Positions 25,534 through 38,956 of a stretch of DNA of 64,000 nt are shown here, one piece after another. This DNA comes from Cladobotryum mycophilum (taxonomy: Eukaryota > Ascomycota > Sordariomycetes > Hypocreales > Hypocreaceae), in the NCBI GenBank assembly GCA_036429605.1, contig JAVFKD010000002.1:2852001-2916000 (forward strand), in the 5' to 3' direction. A program made the translations under genes and the position numbers. Position 1 is the stretch's first letter, and each line of letters begins with the position of its first letter. The notes under the pieces were generated by a model that saw only the letters and a list, made by a program, of their open reading frames with translations, was not told the origin of the DNA and did not search any database.

Positions 25534-26037
25534 ACTTTTTTTTAGGGGGGGACCTGGGACGCAAACAAGGTCAATCGTCAGGCAAATGCCATCACGGTAA
25601 TCAAATGCGCGGTCTAAACTGGCGTCGTAGATTGTTGCGCGATCACGTGATGGGTATGCGAACATGGCAATCACTTTATAGTTTGCTTCATTTCCTCTTT
25701 TTTTAATGAAAAGGTTAATAATACATGGCTCCGGTTTTACCATTTCTATACACATACTTGAAGTCAAATCATTTTACCTAAAGCTTCTACTACAAAGATA
25801 GTTCAAGTCAATAAAACCCAAATATTCATCTCGAGTTTATATCTTACCTACCCTAAAGCTACACAATAAAGAACCTATTTCTCCCTCTATGCAGACAAAT
25901 AGTCTCAACGTAATTGTGAATACATACGGAATCAAAAAGTCTAACACAGGAGCTAGATAATAGCATTTGTATCAAATGAGTTGACTATGATTCATGGTGG
26001 TTTGGTGTTCATAGTCTTAGTGCCGAGTTGGAAGACA

Positions 26038-26506
26038 TTAGTAGAAATAAATGTGCCTAGGAACTTTATGACTAAGATGGAGGGGATTCCAACCCAACCA
26101 AGTCTTTCTACAATGTAGATTTTGGGAAAGATATTCTACTGGGTTGTTTGAAATTCTTACCAGAAGACTACGACTCATACTCCCAGCTACGAAATAGGTT
26201 CGGGTGCTTAACTGGCTCACTGGTATCATCTGAACGATAGCAATGATCGAACAATACTGTAGAGGCAAGAAGCTCCGGGACTCTTCCTTATCATACAAGG
26301 CAATTGAACCTGCAGATTCGGCCACTCGAAGAGAACACCCTCCTCTCCTTTATGGCAAGGAAGAGCTCTCCTGTATCGTGGGTTGCTAGCAAACTGTATC
26401 GACTTCGAGAACTCCAAGTCAATTCACATGGCAAGTCATTGACCTCGCACTGAACCTCGCCATATGTCTTCACAACCAAAGCGCGAATACGTTGCCTCCT
26501 TGTCAT
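26038..26506 (-). pseudogene. Possible coding relic in AT-rich DNA
   Basis: Two minus-strand frames overlap: 26291-26506 (starts MTRRQRIRALVVKTYGEVQ, later SLLATHDTGELFLAIKERR) and 26038-26325 (AESAGSIALYDKEESRSF). Both read like structured protein, not low complexity, but neither forms a gene model and they occupy different frames. I do not recognise a family. Chance ORFs remain possible. Confidence 0.25.
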
Positions 26507-28225
26507 AAAGAAAATTATAACCTCGCTGTGTTATTGAAGTGACAGTGAATGTTCCTAGGCATGAGGTAAACGGGGAGTCCAACAGCTAGACTTGATGGCT
26601 CATTCCGTAGAGGACGTAAATATTTAAAATGACCTGTCGTAGGGATGGCGGCATATGCTGTGGAATAGCCAGAAGACGTGGATTCGGTTCAAGCGGAAAT
26701 GCCGAGGTCGAGGTGCCTTTTGTGCGCTTTGGTGTTGGGTTTTTGAGATGTGTATTTCACCATCATACTTGGCGAGCGACACCTCTATCGTATTAGGTAG
26801 ACAAACCCATCGAGCAACTTGCACTAACATATGAGAAACTGATCGTTACGCACTTGCGATAATTTGCCAGCATGTTCAAGTCATCATCAAAGTGCCTTGG
26901 CAGTATTCTACAACACGCGCCGATAAACTCGTATCCGTTTGTTCGAGTATGATGTTTTTAGCAGCTGGCGAAACCCTTTCGTGGCCTCAGTGTCTCCGAG
27001 ACAGCAAATTCCAATTTGTCGAGTCGCAGCATTCGCTGGCCGAGGCAGCTAAGCTCCAAGGTCTTTAAATAAATGTATAAGGCTATATGCGTACCAAGAA
27101 CTGAAACATTTCGGGAGGGGTGAGTTGTCGCAGATTGAGGAGCAGACTCATTCGGCCATCTGCCATTTCCGGAGCATCAGGCGCACATACAAGGCCGTCG
27201 AGGAATGCATTGCATTTCCGGTTTCAGAAGGGTATTTGCGGGACGAGCAGGAATATTTAATACGGACGCCGGAAGAAGAGAGGACGGAGGACGGACGGAT
27301 GAGCGGATTGATGCCGTGATGACTGCAGCAAAGTCGTTTGGGCACTGGTGCCGACAAGTACTGGTAGTCTGTATGTACGGTTGAAATTCATGGGTGATTG
27401 ATTCAGTTTGCACGCCCGATGCAAGGCATTATCCAGGACCGGATAACATTGCCGGATATGGAGCATGAGCTTGTGAAGAAGGGGGAATGTCTGTGATGCA
27501 TAACCAAGGCAAGAAGTTTCTTTTTCGTCCTGCCCCATTACCATCGTGAAGTCGGAAATGATGAACCTCCAGTTTAAGCGGCAGCAACCAATGCGTAATA
27601 GTCAGAACTCAGAACAGAAAGCAAGACACCGAGAGAGGGGGAAAAGGCAGAAACAGAAACAAAGACAGAGACAGCATTGCATTAGAACGGAGATTCTGCC
27701 GTGTGAGTGTTGGTCGCGTGTGATTGAGAGATACCCTCCCTTCCCCCTGGTCTGTCTGGAGAAACATCCATGAGAGACATTGAGGGGTGGAGCCCGAGCG
27801 AAGCTATTTGGAGTCAGGAGTAGCGACAATGGTCATTTCGCCAGAGTTTGGCGCCTTCTGGCTGTGCCCAGGGAGCAGGAGGAAAGTCTCAGTCCTGGAA
27901 TAAACCCGTCGACGGCGCACGCCGGTGGAAAACGGGTACAACTTAAACGGTCAATACCAAATCCAGGAGTCCAGCTCCATCACGTGCGGATATTGGATGG
28001 CGATGATGATGGCCAGCTGGCTGTGGATGCAAGAGGGAGAAATATTGAATCCATGGGTGCCCTTGGCTTGGGGTGTATGGAGACTGTGGTGATAAGGCAA
28101 CGTTCATCGTTTCATTAGCGGGGGTTTATGAAATTTATGCCTTAGTACTACTACAAGTACTAACGCCCTAAGGGTTCGAGTCAACAGTGCCCAGGTGCCC
28201 AAAAGCACAGGCAAGAATACACAGG

Positions 28226-28249
28226 CACACACACACACACACACACACA
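28226..28249. repeat. (CA)n microsatellite
   Basis: Twelve CA units in the gene-poor region. Confidence 0.95.
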
Positions 28250-29289
28250 TACTGGCTCACCTCACCTCAAAGACAACGCATCTTACTTCCCGCTGCATGC
28301 AATGCATCCCCCGAAATCGTCAACGATGGTTAATGACACCTGTCTGTCCCGGGTTCGCCGCAATAAGAATGATAATAATACTACAAGTAAATGATGGTGG
28401 AGCAGAGGGGGAAAAGGGACATTGGAATCTCGAATTAATACCTACCCGTCATCAATGAATGAAATCGGTGATGGGGGTGTCTGGGAGGAGTCTCCATTCC
28501 CACTAATAAAATTATCCGCACCGCTATAAGCACAGAGTTGTGTCTCCCTGCTACTCACCCGTATGTATGTACTTGTAGCTCCCCCTGGACGATGGACGAT
28601 GGACGCTGGACAGGGCAATGATTACCTACAAGTAGATAGACCCATGGATTGATGCCCTGTGCCAATCTGGGGCCAAAATTACCACTGATGTCATGGGGAA
28701 GCTCCAAGCTTCTCCAGACAAGCCACCGCTAATCACGCTCGACCCCTTTGATAGCCCGCCTGAGGTGATGCGCGCTCAGGTAATACCTCTTAAACCCTTC
28801 TCTGTCTGGGCTGTGTCTTTTAATGCAAAGGCTACCTATTTACTTGTGCTAAGTAGGTAGTAACGGTACTAAGACTTTTGGTTTCCCCTTCACAAGTGTA
28901 ACGTTTTTTTTATTTTTTTGTTTTTTTATCCGTTGGAAAGTCAACTGACAAGGCATTAGCCCTTCGGTTTTCTCCTTGTGCCTGTTATGCATGAGCTCCC
29001 GATTGACAACGGGGTTATCCCAGCGAAGGGGGAGGATCCCGTGTTCAGTTATTTGCTGTCCACTAAGAGTACTTTTGTACCTGTCGGTACGGAGTACATC
29101 CAAGTGCATCAACCCAATCAATCAGGTCAATCAATCGTGGCGATGTGTACATACATACGTACATAATGTATGGATGGATGGATGGATGCAGGACCCATCA
29201 GACCGCCAGACGGCACGAGCTCTTTGTTGGTCCCTGCATGGCCCAACTTGGGGCGGTGGGACAAGACTTTTAGGATCCATGAATGTAGT

Positions 29290-29292
<3 letters not shown>

Positions 29293-29322
<30 letters not shown>
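29293..29322. repeat. (GA)n microsatellite
   Basis: Fifteen GA units in the gene-poor region. Confidence 0.95.
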
Positions 29323-29330
<8 letters not shown>

Positions 29331-30751
29331 GAGCCAAGCAGGCCAAGTCGGTTCTAGCTACCTACTACTAAGGTAGCCAAGGCAGCAAAAGCCAAGGCAG
29401 CAAAGTACATACTTGTAAGAAGATGAGAAGAAGGAGTAGTAGGAGGAGAAGGAAAATAAAATGCATGTTTCCCAACTTGGAAAAGAAAGGTAACGTTTTG
29501 GAGGTACCTAGTAGTACTAAAGTATAAGTAGACGCACTACAGGCAGGGACGCTGTACATGAGCAAGTCACAGGTCACCACTATCATGTATCGGGTATTCT
29601 CTCGGGACCAAGTCGGAGAGACACGTTCATCAATCCATTCATTGCTAAAATACACCTCGTGGGCAGTTACAAGTTAAACGTGGTAGTGACTTCTTTTTTA
29701 GGGTAATACCTTTTCGTACCTTTGTCGTAGTAAAATAATAGCAGTAGCAGCTAATCACTACAAGTACCTATCTCGGGAGCAAGAGGTATCTATATCATCT
29801 GCTCATTCCCCCTTTATTTCAAGGTTGTTCTCAATAATTAAGTTGTTCAGGTACCTGCCTTGATTTATTGGGTATTTTATTCCATCCATCCATCAATCCA
29901 TGCATGTATAATCTCAATCTTAATCATAAACATAAAAACCTTGCATTGATCCATCGACATCTATCCATCCCTTCAACCACCCACTTCAAATCCACTCAAT
30001 CTATTCAATCCATCTACAAGTATCAATCCCTTTGTCCTGCCTCATATTGCCTATTCTTTCGGAGACACTCCCTCCCTCCGTCAACACAATACGAGTACTC
30101 CTAAACCTCTGGTACAATCCGATAATCCAAGGAGAACATCCATACCGCTTCCGGGCCGTGTCCGCTACCAGCCCAAGTCCAGCGCCTCCATCGCCAAAGG
30201 GTTGCATACCGGACTCCATCCAACTATCCAATACTTATACTGCCTTGTCGGTATGTCGCCCCGCTCTTCCTTTCTCTCCCTCCCCCCAGCCAGTGCAGTG
30301 CAGTGCAGTGCGCACCGTTATTTCAACCCAGCATCCCACCACATCCATCAATTCCACCCACCCATCCACCCATCCACCCATCCACCCCCTTGCCGCCCAA
30401 ACTTGAAGCTCCTTGTTGCTCTCCCCTGTCCCTATTCCCTGCCTGTCTTGGACCTTGGTTTCTTGGCTCCACTAACTCCAAGCCGGAGCAACAGGACGGA
30501 GTGCTACCAATTAAGAAGCGAAACTCGACTACAAACTCGCTCTCAATTGCTTTAAACCTCGACCTTCTTTCGTCCTGCCCAACATCAGACCACTCCCACC
30601 GTTTACCTCAACACTCCCACCACCAATCCATATATAACCAAACAACACCGACGAACCAACAGAAACTATAGCACAGCTATAACCAGAAAAAAATCACTTC
30701 CATTGAACCACCTCTACCGCCACCATTTCTCAACTCACTTCCACCACCATA

Positions 30752-31333
30752 ATGACTTTCACCGACGAGGAGCTCGACCGCGATTGGGTCCCCAATGGCC
30801 GACGACCACAGTCGTACGTCTTACCCCCATGGCCTATGAAGCACACTCCAACCATGCACTACCAGAAGCCTACCTGAACAACAATTAACATGTTGGCTAC
30901 AGTACAATCGCTCGCAACTTCCAGCAAGAGCTGGGCGAGCTGTTCAAGCTCGATGCCCCCCTTACAGACCTAAACACTAAAATTGACGAGAGGTGTGTTT
31001 GAGCATTCCATTTCCCTGCAAGTCTCGACCCCTTGCTGACCTCTTTCTTCCTGGTAGAAAACAAAACTTGGGCAAGAATAACCAAGAGCTGGCCGATCTC
31101 GAGGCCCGTCTCCGCGAAATGGAGCAACGTCTCACCACTGTTGGCTACACTCCCCCAAGACCCAGCAACTCGCCAAACAAGAATCTGCCGACGACAAGTC
31201 CAGGTCAAGGCCGGGCACAGCACGAGCAACCCAACAGGCTCCCAGCGCAGGCAACATGCCCCCCACCCCCGGGGCCAGTGAAGGTGAATACTATCTCGTC
31301 ACGCGAGCCGACTTGGACGACGAACCCCGCTGA
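30752..31333 (+). CDS. Small coiled-coil protein of unknown function, one-base shift in exon 3
   Basis: Exons 30752-30813, 30903-30992 and 31058-31333. Introns are 89 bp (GTACGT..ACAG) and 65 bp (GTGTGT..GTAG). It starts MTFTDEELDRDWVPNGRR and continues IARNFQQELGELFKLD, then a coiled coil (NNQELADLEARLREMEQRL) and a disordered Ser/Lys/Gln region. The frame breaks at the C5 run 31152-31156. Allowing one more C gives a continuous tail ending EGEYYLVTRADLDDEPR, which reads as genuine sequence. Without that base, translation ends at 31370 in unrelated Pro-rich sequence. About 142 residues in total. I do not recognise the family; the coiled coil suggests an oligomeric or adaptor role (inference only). 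Confidence 0.75.
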
Positions 31334-32199
31334 CTTTTGGCTTCTCTATCAAGATGGCGATGGCGAGTGAATGACTCTTTTGTCATTCGTCCTAGCGGCC
31401 CCCTTTAGGTTTTCTCCCCCAATATCCCAATCTTCATTATCAGGACTCCCACAACTTCCCGGAGGCCTGGGAATGTGCCGCATGGGCATAACCCGGACAC
31501 TACAACCACCGGTCCTTACCGCATCTCCTTTTATTTCATAAGCATCGGCCCCGGAGCGGTCAGGAATCTGCATACATGGTGGTTTTCTTTGGAAGCTTCC
31601 ACATCTCGAATCATTCGCTCAACCACGTTCTTCCCCCACGGCGTTACAGGCAAAATCACGATATCTTCCTTCTGTTTTCTCACCAATACAACAGAAACCG
31701 CAATCTTCGTTTATTGTTTTTTATTAGTACCATGTAGGGGCGCATATGCCGGTTCAGCCTGTTACCGCGTCGCGCTCCCCGTCACAGCCACCGTCGTCAT
31801 TTATATACTATACTAATGCACGTGAGCAATGTTTTTTTGTCTTTTTGTCTTTTATTGTTCATCTTCCAACCAAGAGATGATGGAGGAGGAAAGGAATGGG
31901 AAGGGTTTTATACTCGGTGGGCTTGGATTTGTGTGGTATATGGCAAGGAGGGACAATCAAACAAACAACCTAGCGTCTTTTATGCCGGTGAGCATGCGTC
32001 GTATATACCGCCCATAGGATGAATGCAATGCAACAATGCTTTCTCCCGTCTACTGACATTATCATTTCATTCGATTTGACAGATGAGCGACGGTAAACTG
32101 GTGTCATATTCTTGGCTAACTGAACAAAAGTGACTTTCCGACTCAACTCTTACAAAGATCTTGGTCTAGCTCAAATAGAAATCCTTAACATGTACACAC
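31334..32199. other. Intergenic region between convergent genes
   Basis: Two 3' flanks. The plus ORF 31475-31816 is not protein-like. I see no gene. Confidence 0.6.
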
Positions 32200-33636
32200 T
32201 CACAAAAGCTTATTGGCAAACCCAACCCTGTTCTTCTCGAGATCAAACGCCACAAACAGCGCTTTGAGCATGATGTCTCCAAGAACTGTCACGTCAAGGC
32301 CCTCGGCACTCTGCATGCCTCCCCAGCAGTATGTCGGATCGTCGTCAGTGGGACCGTAATTGAGGTAGGGGCCAGGGATGTGGAGCACGCGCTCAGTTCT
32401 GGGGACCTTGAACCAGAGGTCGGGGAGTTGATCGGCTACCTCGCATGGGAATGTGTACGAGTTGGAGATGCCTGACTCGACCTTCATTCCTGGAACTGCG
32501 AACCAGTACATGCTGGCCAGGTTATCCGGGAGGAACATGAGAGTCGTGCCGGTATCGATGGTGGCCATGAATGGCTGGTAGTACCATGAGGCGTTTACGC
32601 CATCCCACGATGTCAGCTCTAGCTGAATGTCCCAGTGAGGACTCTTGGGGTCAGTGTCTACCCAGGCGAGGTCCTCTACGGCGAGGCTCTTATTGATGTA
32701 TCCAAAGTCGAAGCGGCCAGAGGCGTTCTTCTTCAGATCGACGGTGAAAACGGGGTGGTCGAGGTGCTTCTTGAGCATGCTGATGAAGGATGGCATCTCG
32801 GGCTCGACATTGCTTGGTAGTCGCTTGGCCAGTCCCATGATGCCGCTAAGACTGTCTTCATCCTCAAAACGGGCTGCCACCTTGAGGGCGGACTGGACGG
32901 TGGCGTTTTCTACCGTGAAGCCACCGATATGAACAGTGTCGTGGTAGACAATGCCCGAGGCAGTTGTGCCGTCGACTGTGTGGAGGGTTTAGTGCTTGAT
33001 CTTCATGTCAGGAGGGAGACCTCAAGGCTTACGGTATTGAAGAGCCCACTTTGCGTCGTCCACTAGGTGGGCTGTCTCGGATGCATTGGGCTTATACTGA
33101 GGAGCATACGGCCCCTTTTTGTTGGCCCTATATATCGTATCGGCGGACTGTATCCAGCTGAGTGCCAATGTTAGCTGAGACAAAGGGATAGAGGCAGCCT
33201 GGTTTTCAGGTGAAGGCCCGCTTACAGGTCTGCAGAGCCCGTATCCAAGGCGATTCTCAGGCGCTGGGGAGGAGTTCCAATCTCGATGTTGGCAATGTAA
33301 ATGTCATCACTGCCCAGGGGATCGACGTCTACTCGACCTTCTGGAATTATATATTATTGGCATCTTGGTTGCAACAAAAAAGAGGGAGCAGATGTGTGGT
33401 GTCCACTAACCATTTTCGAGGAGCGAGAACATGGAAGAATCCTTGGGGACGCCGCCGCCCCACTTGTGTCGAACGGCCGCCCAGTCTCGAACAAAATCTC
33501 GCTTGGCGTCGTTCTTGGGGGCAACGGGGAGAGAAAAGCCCCTGGCAGGAGTTTGATTGACAGTGGGAGACACAACAGCGGCTGCTGTCAGCCAGGTAAG
33601 GGGCATGAAAAGCAGAAGGGATATCAACTTCCACAT
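32200..33636 (-). CDS. Secreted pepsin-like aspartic protease (family A1)
   Basis: Four exons on the minus strand: 33636-33411, 33340-33226, 33157-33033 and 32975-32200, giving 413 residues. Introns are 70, 68 and 57 bp, all GT..AG with exact phase. A signal peptide (MWKLISLLLFMPLTWLTAAA) and a propeptide of about 50 residues precede the mature enzyme. The first catalytic motif is LDTGSADLWI, split by an intron inside DLW. The second is ATIDTGTTLMFLP. The opening IYIANIEIGTPPQRLRIALD is classic for fungal penicillopepsin/aspergillopepsin relatives. The C-terminus has LGDIMLKALFVAFDLEKNRVGFANK. It is an acid endopeptidase for external protein digestion, possibly host or substrate degradation. 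The sequence ends right after the family's last strand, so no GPI anchor is expected. Confidence 0.95.
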
Positions 33637-34885
33637 GATTAGGTTGGGTGTTTGCTGGTTTGGTTTGGCTTGATGTCCTTTGAAAGAGAAAATAAATCAG
33701 ATGGTGATGCAAATAGCGAATGAGCAACGGAGTTTGATGGAACGAATTGGCTAGTGAACAGTGTCTTTGCTCAAGAGAAGAAGAAAAAAAGAGAGAGGAT
33801 GAAGAGACTGGCCTTGCAAATGTTGGGAGAGAGAGAGAAAAAGTGACCTATATTAGTACTCGGACGAGGTAAAGAAGGAAGGTGAATCACAACCGCTAGC
33901 AACTGCCCCAACCTACCAAGTATCACAGACAAGATCAAGTGACCTCACCTCGATTGTATCACGTTAACTCTGACCTTTTGTCTTTGTCTTTTCCTTTTCT
34001 TTCTCTTTTCTCTTTCTACCAACCAAAGAAACAGGACATGGGGACTTGGTTACAAATTAAAAATCGAACGCACACAAAATCTGAGAAGAAAGAGTCGAAG
34101 AGTCCTTTTCTTCGGGCCGAAAACTCAAAACTCGAAACAAACAATTGTGCATCCGTCGCACCAATCAAGCTCATGTAAAGAAGAGTAGAAGAATAAGAAA
34201 GAAAAAGGATGGGCTACACAAGCATTCTCTTGCAAACGCGGAGGACGGATCGGCAACATGTTGGTGTTGAGGGGAAAGTTGGCCTGGTCCGTCCAGCAGG
34301 TACCCGTTTTGCTGTCCTCCTTTTCTGTGACAGATAGATGGATGGGACAATGTTGCAGTTGTCGAGTGATGGCGAGTCACTCAGCCGTGGAATCAGGGAT
34401 GAGGAGTCTCGCTCAAGTACTGACTCACAAAGAAGAAATCTGCTGGGGCCAAGGTACACGGCGATTGTGAACAGCAAGCTTCGTGCCATCTCTCACCATC
34501 GTTTCTCTCGGGGGAATCTTGAGAGCGCAAACATTTACCCCCTCCTGATCTCTAAGATGGAATCGTGACCAACTCGAAATGCACACAAACTCAGGCTTAC
34601 GTACATGCCACAATGTGAGCAAAAAACCATACGTACGACCGAACCACACACAGTCCACGACAATCACCCCTTCAACCCTCCCCCTAAGCACGTCTTAACT
34701 CCAAGAACACACTTGAGGAATCAGAAAGTCTCAAAACTTGAAATTCACATTTTGTCTAACGTATGTGCTACATCTTCATGACGTAGTTGTATATGTATAT
34801 ATATAGAATTCTAACAAACACAAAATCGAGGGGGGAAATAGAAACACCCATCATGTAACAACAAAAAACGCCCGACGCGCAAGCT
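33637..34885. other. Intergenic: protease promoter and 3' flank of the chaperone gene
   Basis: About 1.25 kb. Near 33.8 kb there are GA-rich tracts. ORFs around 34.2-34.7 kb overlap on both strands with no conserved features. I see no gene. Confidence 0.55.
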
Positions 34886-37838
34886 TTAGAGTTCGTCATG
34901 CTCCGGCTTCGCTGACTTTTTCCCTTGCTTTTGGTTCTTGGCCTCCTCCTCCATGATCTTTTTAATCATCTCCTCCATCTCATCCTCCGAGAGCGGCACC
35001 CCGCCCTCGGGAATCTCAAAGGTGGGCTTTGCCCCCCGGCGCTCTTTGCCTTGGTGGGCTTCTTCTTGTCCTTTGATGAAGGCTTCTTGGGCTTCTTCAT
35101 TTGCTTTACGCCCTTGAGGGCGAGGTCGATGCTGGCCTTGTTGAGCTTCTCCTGCTTGGCGATGAGGTCGCTGGACAGCAAAATAGGGTTGGCATTCTCT
35201 GCGACGCCCTCTTGCTTGGCCAGCATCTCGTTGAGCCACTCTAGAGTAGACTTTTGAAGCGCCTCAAGCTCATCCAGTTCTTCGGGCTTGTACAACGGCG
35301 GCAAGGGTCCAGTCTCCTTTTCCTTCATTTCCTCCGTCGAGCCCTCCGCAGAGGCGCTATCATCATCCTCTAAACCGTCAAAGTCGCTCTTGGTTTCGGG
35401 AGTAGCACTGTCGGAAGCCTTTGCCTTCCACTCCTCATACTCGGCGACCTGCTGGCGGAGACCGTTGAGGAAGACGGTCGTTTGGTTTAGGGAGTCCTTC
35501 AATGTCCCAATGAGCTGGGGTCGCTTCGCCGCCTCATCTACTCGTTTTTGGATAGGAGCAACAAGGTCCTGGAGAACCTTGAGCTTTGCCTTGAAATCTT
35601 CCTTGGTGGCCTCTTCGCCTTCTTCGTACAACCAGTCGCTAGTTTCACTAGCCTTCTGAGTCAGAACCTCGCGTTCCTCCTCGGTAGACTTGGCAATGAA
35701 GTTTTCGGCATCGACCAGGTCCCGGATCTTGTAGGTGTAGCCCTCGAGTTGGTTGAGTGCTTCTTCTCGCTGCTGTCTAGCCTTGTCGGAAGTAGCGAAC
35801 GCCTTCAACCTGTCCTTGGCCTTGGTCCACTCAGTCTTGGTCAGTTGAGGGATTCCAGTCTTTTCAACGGCGACTTCAACCGGAATAGAGACGATTTGCT
35901 TCGTCTTGACCTCATTTTTCGCCTCTTCGGTTGATTTAGTCTTGGCACCAGATGAAGTAGAGGATTCGCTAGACTTGCTCGTCGATGACTTGGCATCACT
36001 CTTGACCTCTTCGGAACCCTCTGATTCTGCCTTGGCTTCCTCGCCGTCCTTTAGAGGCTGCTGGTCCTTCTTCCCGAAGCCGAAGAGGTTCTTAACACCG
36101 TCAACGAAGCTCTCGGAAACCTCAGCTTCACATTCTACCGCAGCCTTGACAATCTCAACCTCGCCGTTCTCCGTGCGTAGCTTGAATCCGACCTTGAACT
36201 GGGTGTCCACGCAGGATGGATACTTCTCCTTGAGAGCGGCCACCGTAGCAGTCAGGTTCTTGGTAGAGAAGGACCTGACTTCCTTGTTTTCTTCGCCAAT
36301 TTGCTGGTAGAATGTACCGGAAAAGTCGTCTAGCTCGGTAAAGGTCATTTCCTTGGGAGCGGCGCCCTGGGGAGAGACGGCCGTCCAGAGTCGCTGGCGC
36401 TGGGTCTTGCCGCTGCTGGTGGTCCATGTCAAGCCCGCCGGGTACATGGAGCCCTCCGAGATTCGAATTTCCTTGACACGGAAGCTTGGGCTGAGCTCGG
36501 CGGCCCTGAAAGCGGCACCAAAGACGGCGGCTTCATCAGAGTTGACATTGGTGCGGATCTTGTCAGAGGAACCGATGATTTTCTCGAGTGCCTTTTGCAC
36601 AAAGGGAGTTCGTGTGGCACCGCCATGAAGAATAACAGAAGTAAGATCGCCAATGTCGAGATTGGACATTTTCAGGGCGTCATTGATAGCGATGCTGACA
36701 CGCTCGGCGTGTCCCTCGGCCATGGCCTCGAATTCAGTGCGAGTAATCTTGTACTTGAAATCAACATCCTCATACAGTCCCTCAAAGCTGGCCTGGGTGT
36801 TTTGGTTGGCGCTCAGAACGTGACGGAGACGCTCAGCTTCCTTGCTGAGCTTGGCAATGGCACGGCCGTGTGCCTTGACGCCTTCAGCGGTGGCCGAGAT
36901 TTTCTGGGCACCCTTGGATTCCAAAAACTGCGAAATCATGTCATCGACGATAAGGTAGTTGAGGGAATCCCCGCCAAGCGTCCTGTCCCAGCCGCTGCCG
37001 AGGACCTGGATCTCCTGAACAGTCTTGTTGAACTTTCCAATGTCCTTGACGGAGCGGCTCTGGAACCTCATGATGGCCGCCGTGGTAGAACCAGCTCCCA
37101 TATCGTAGACCAAATGATACTCCGGCTTGGCGCCCTCGTTGATGTTGGGGAACTGTCGGCTGGTGGCGTAGTTGAGACCAACGGCAAGACCGTCGCTGAT
37201 AAGGCTCAGAACCTTGAATCCAGCAAGCTCGGCGGCCATCTGAACAGCGCGCTTCTCCTCAATGGTGTAAAACGTAGGTACAGTGAGAACAATGGAGCGA
37301 ACGGTAGAGTCGCCGCCGGCCGTGGCCTCGGCGTTCTTCTGGATGCTTTGAAACTCCATGGCCAACAATTCCTCAACCATCCAAGCTTCTTCTCCAGCTT
37401 CCAGCGAGTTGCTCTTGAACGCAGCCGTTCCCCGCTTGGAGTGAGTCTCAAGCTTCAGGGCAGGGTGCCGGGCCGCATACTCCTGAACGATGGAGTCCCC
37501 AACCGGCAGCCCAAGAACAGTCTTCAAGTTGGGGTAGACCTCGGCGGGGAACCTCGCAGCGATGGCCATGGCATCCGCGCCATAATTTCTCTCGGGGAAC
37601 TGGCCCTCTTTGCGTGCGCCTCTGATTGGCTGAAAGGCAACGGCCGATGTCTCCTTGCGTCGCGAGTCCTTGGTGAGGACGATTTCCAGCGGGATGCCCG
37701 GTTTTACCAGCGCGGCCTTGATGTATTCGGTTCCCAAGTCGACACCCAGAACGGCGGCGGCGGCAAGGACATTGGTCGAAAAAAGAAGATGGCTCCGAGG
37801 AGCAGCATCAACACCGGGGAATACCGCGGCGATGCCAT
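34886..37838 (-). CDS. lhs1: ER lumenal Hsp70-family chaperone LHS1/GRP170 (HYOU1), two one-base shifts
   Basis: An uninterrupted minus-strand gene from the ATG at 37838 to the stop at 34886. The signal peptide is MASPRYSPVLMLLLGAIFFF; the nucleotide-binding domain follows (LGVDLGTEYIKAALVKPG; VLTVPTFYTIEEKRAVQMA; VYDMGAGSTTAAIM; VILHGGATRTPFVQ). Then come a beta domain, an acidic Ser/Lys-rich loop, a long helical domain and a C-terminal HDEL retrieval signal. LHS1 is the nucleotide exchange factor and co-chaperone of ER BiP in protein import and folding. Two shifts are present. One is in the signal peptide (A6 run 37779-37784) and one is near the end (C6 run 35032-35037), beyond which KPTFEIPEGGVPLSEDEM and HDEL follow. 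Adding one base at each makes the length exactly 985 codons. I infer sequence errors, not loss of function. Confidence 0.93.
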
Positions 37839-38956
37839 GTTTTTTTGGCGGGCGGGCGGAACGGTGATGGTGGGGGTTTTGAATGCAAGCAAGTGCGCGC
37901 GCTCTTAACAGCGCAAGATTATAGTAAGGAAGCCAGAACGATATCTCTATGGCAGTCAGTTGAGAAATAGAATGAAAGAAAAAAGAATGAAAAAAAGAGA
38001 AAGAGGAAGAAAAAATCGGGCTGAGCTTCCAGGCCCAGGAAAATATATAAAAGCAGCAAGTCGGGATGGTTGATGTGGCCTCAAAGTGACACACCCTGGG
38101 GGAGTTGTATAAGAGAATGGCGGGCCTAGCGAAGAGGACAACTTTCACAGAGTCAAGACCCTTGTGACGTTAACTCTAATTGGGGGGTGGGAAAAAGCAT
38201 CCCCCCATGCAAGGCTGACGGGGTAAGATTTTAGATAAGGTTCTGGTGACGGCCAAGGGAAACCGTATACGATAAGGGTAAGGGTTAGTTAGACAAATGC
38301 CGGTGGGGTAGAGGGGTTGATCTGCCGACTCACTCACACCCTTCCTTTGCCAGGCCAGGGGGAAGAAGACGCAACACTTGTGGCGTACGGTAAAAGGATG
38401 AAAAGGAGCTAGACGGTTTAACCGTGGTAGATGACGGGGCATAACATCAATAATACAGCTACTATTGTTCCAGTAAATGATATAGCAAACACACACATAA
38501 AAGTTTACACATTAGTTTACCTACCATGGCAAAGTCATCATGCATGTGGGAGAGTGATTGACGAGCGGGCATCAAAGTAACATAACCAAGTAAGTAACCA
38601 TGAACCAGAAACTTCAGAAGCAGTTATCCATCATGCTCGTGGGTGCTGTTTTTACATTTTCCTTTCCTATGCATACCAATCGCCGCCTGCCTTGAGATGC
38701 CGCACTCTCAGAGTGATAAAGGTGTTACAGAGGTATTAAAAAAAGAACCCCGTTCCAACCCTCTCCGCCAAAAATGAAACCGAGTCCTACCATTCAGCAA
38801 GTCCAATGCAATATCCCCCAGTTGCCTCAACTCATTTCCGCCGACTTGACTGAAAAAAACCTGCCAACGCCATCATGACATAGTGTACAATCAGCTCCGA
38901 GGGATGCGTGGAGAAGTATGGGATCCGAGTCTACCCACGGGCTGTGAGCGAATGCT
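37839..38956. promoter_or_regulatory. Upstream region of the ER chaperone gene / 3' flank of YAG7-like gene
   Basis: About 1.1 kb. It must contain the chaperone promoter. I did not find an unambiguous unfolded-protein-response element or heat-shock element by eye. No gene is seen. Confidence 0.45.

Larger units (their letters stand above)
25534..30751. other. Gene-poor, repeat-rich region
   Basis: About 5.2 kb without a convincing intact gene. 25.8-27.1 kb is AT-rich, and overlapping minus-strand frames at 26038-26506 look like coding relics. 27.1-30.7 kb holds (CA)n at 28226-28249, (GA)n at 29293-29322, a CAGTG repeat at 30291-30311 and a CCATCCAC-type repeat at about 30356-30388. It also has many TACAAGTA/TACTTGTA copies and one TACGGAGTA (29088-29096). 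The last several hundred bases, C-rich with few G, look like a transcribed leader for the gene at 30752. Confidence 0.55.

Noticed and set aside
28165..28190. GGTTCGAGTC resembling a tRNA B-box
   Set aside because: No cloverleaf can be formed with flanking sequence.
36595..37908. A 437-codon plus-strand ORF opposite the ER chaperone gene
   Set aside because: It is an antisense shadow of a strongly conserved Hsp70 gene. It has no domain character and coding constraint explains its openness.
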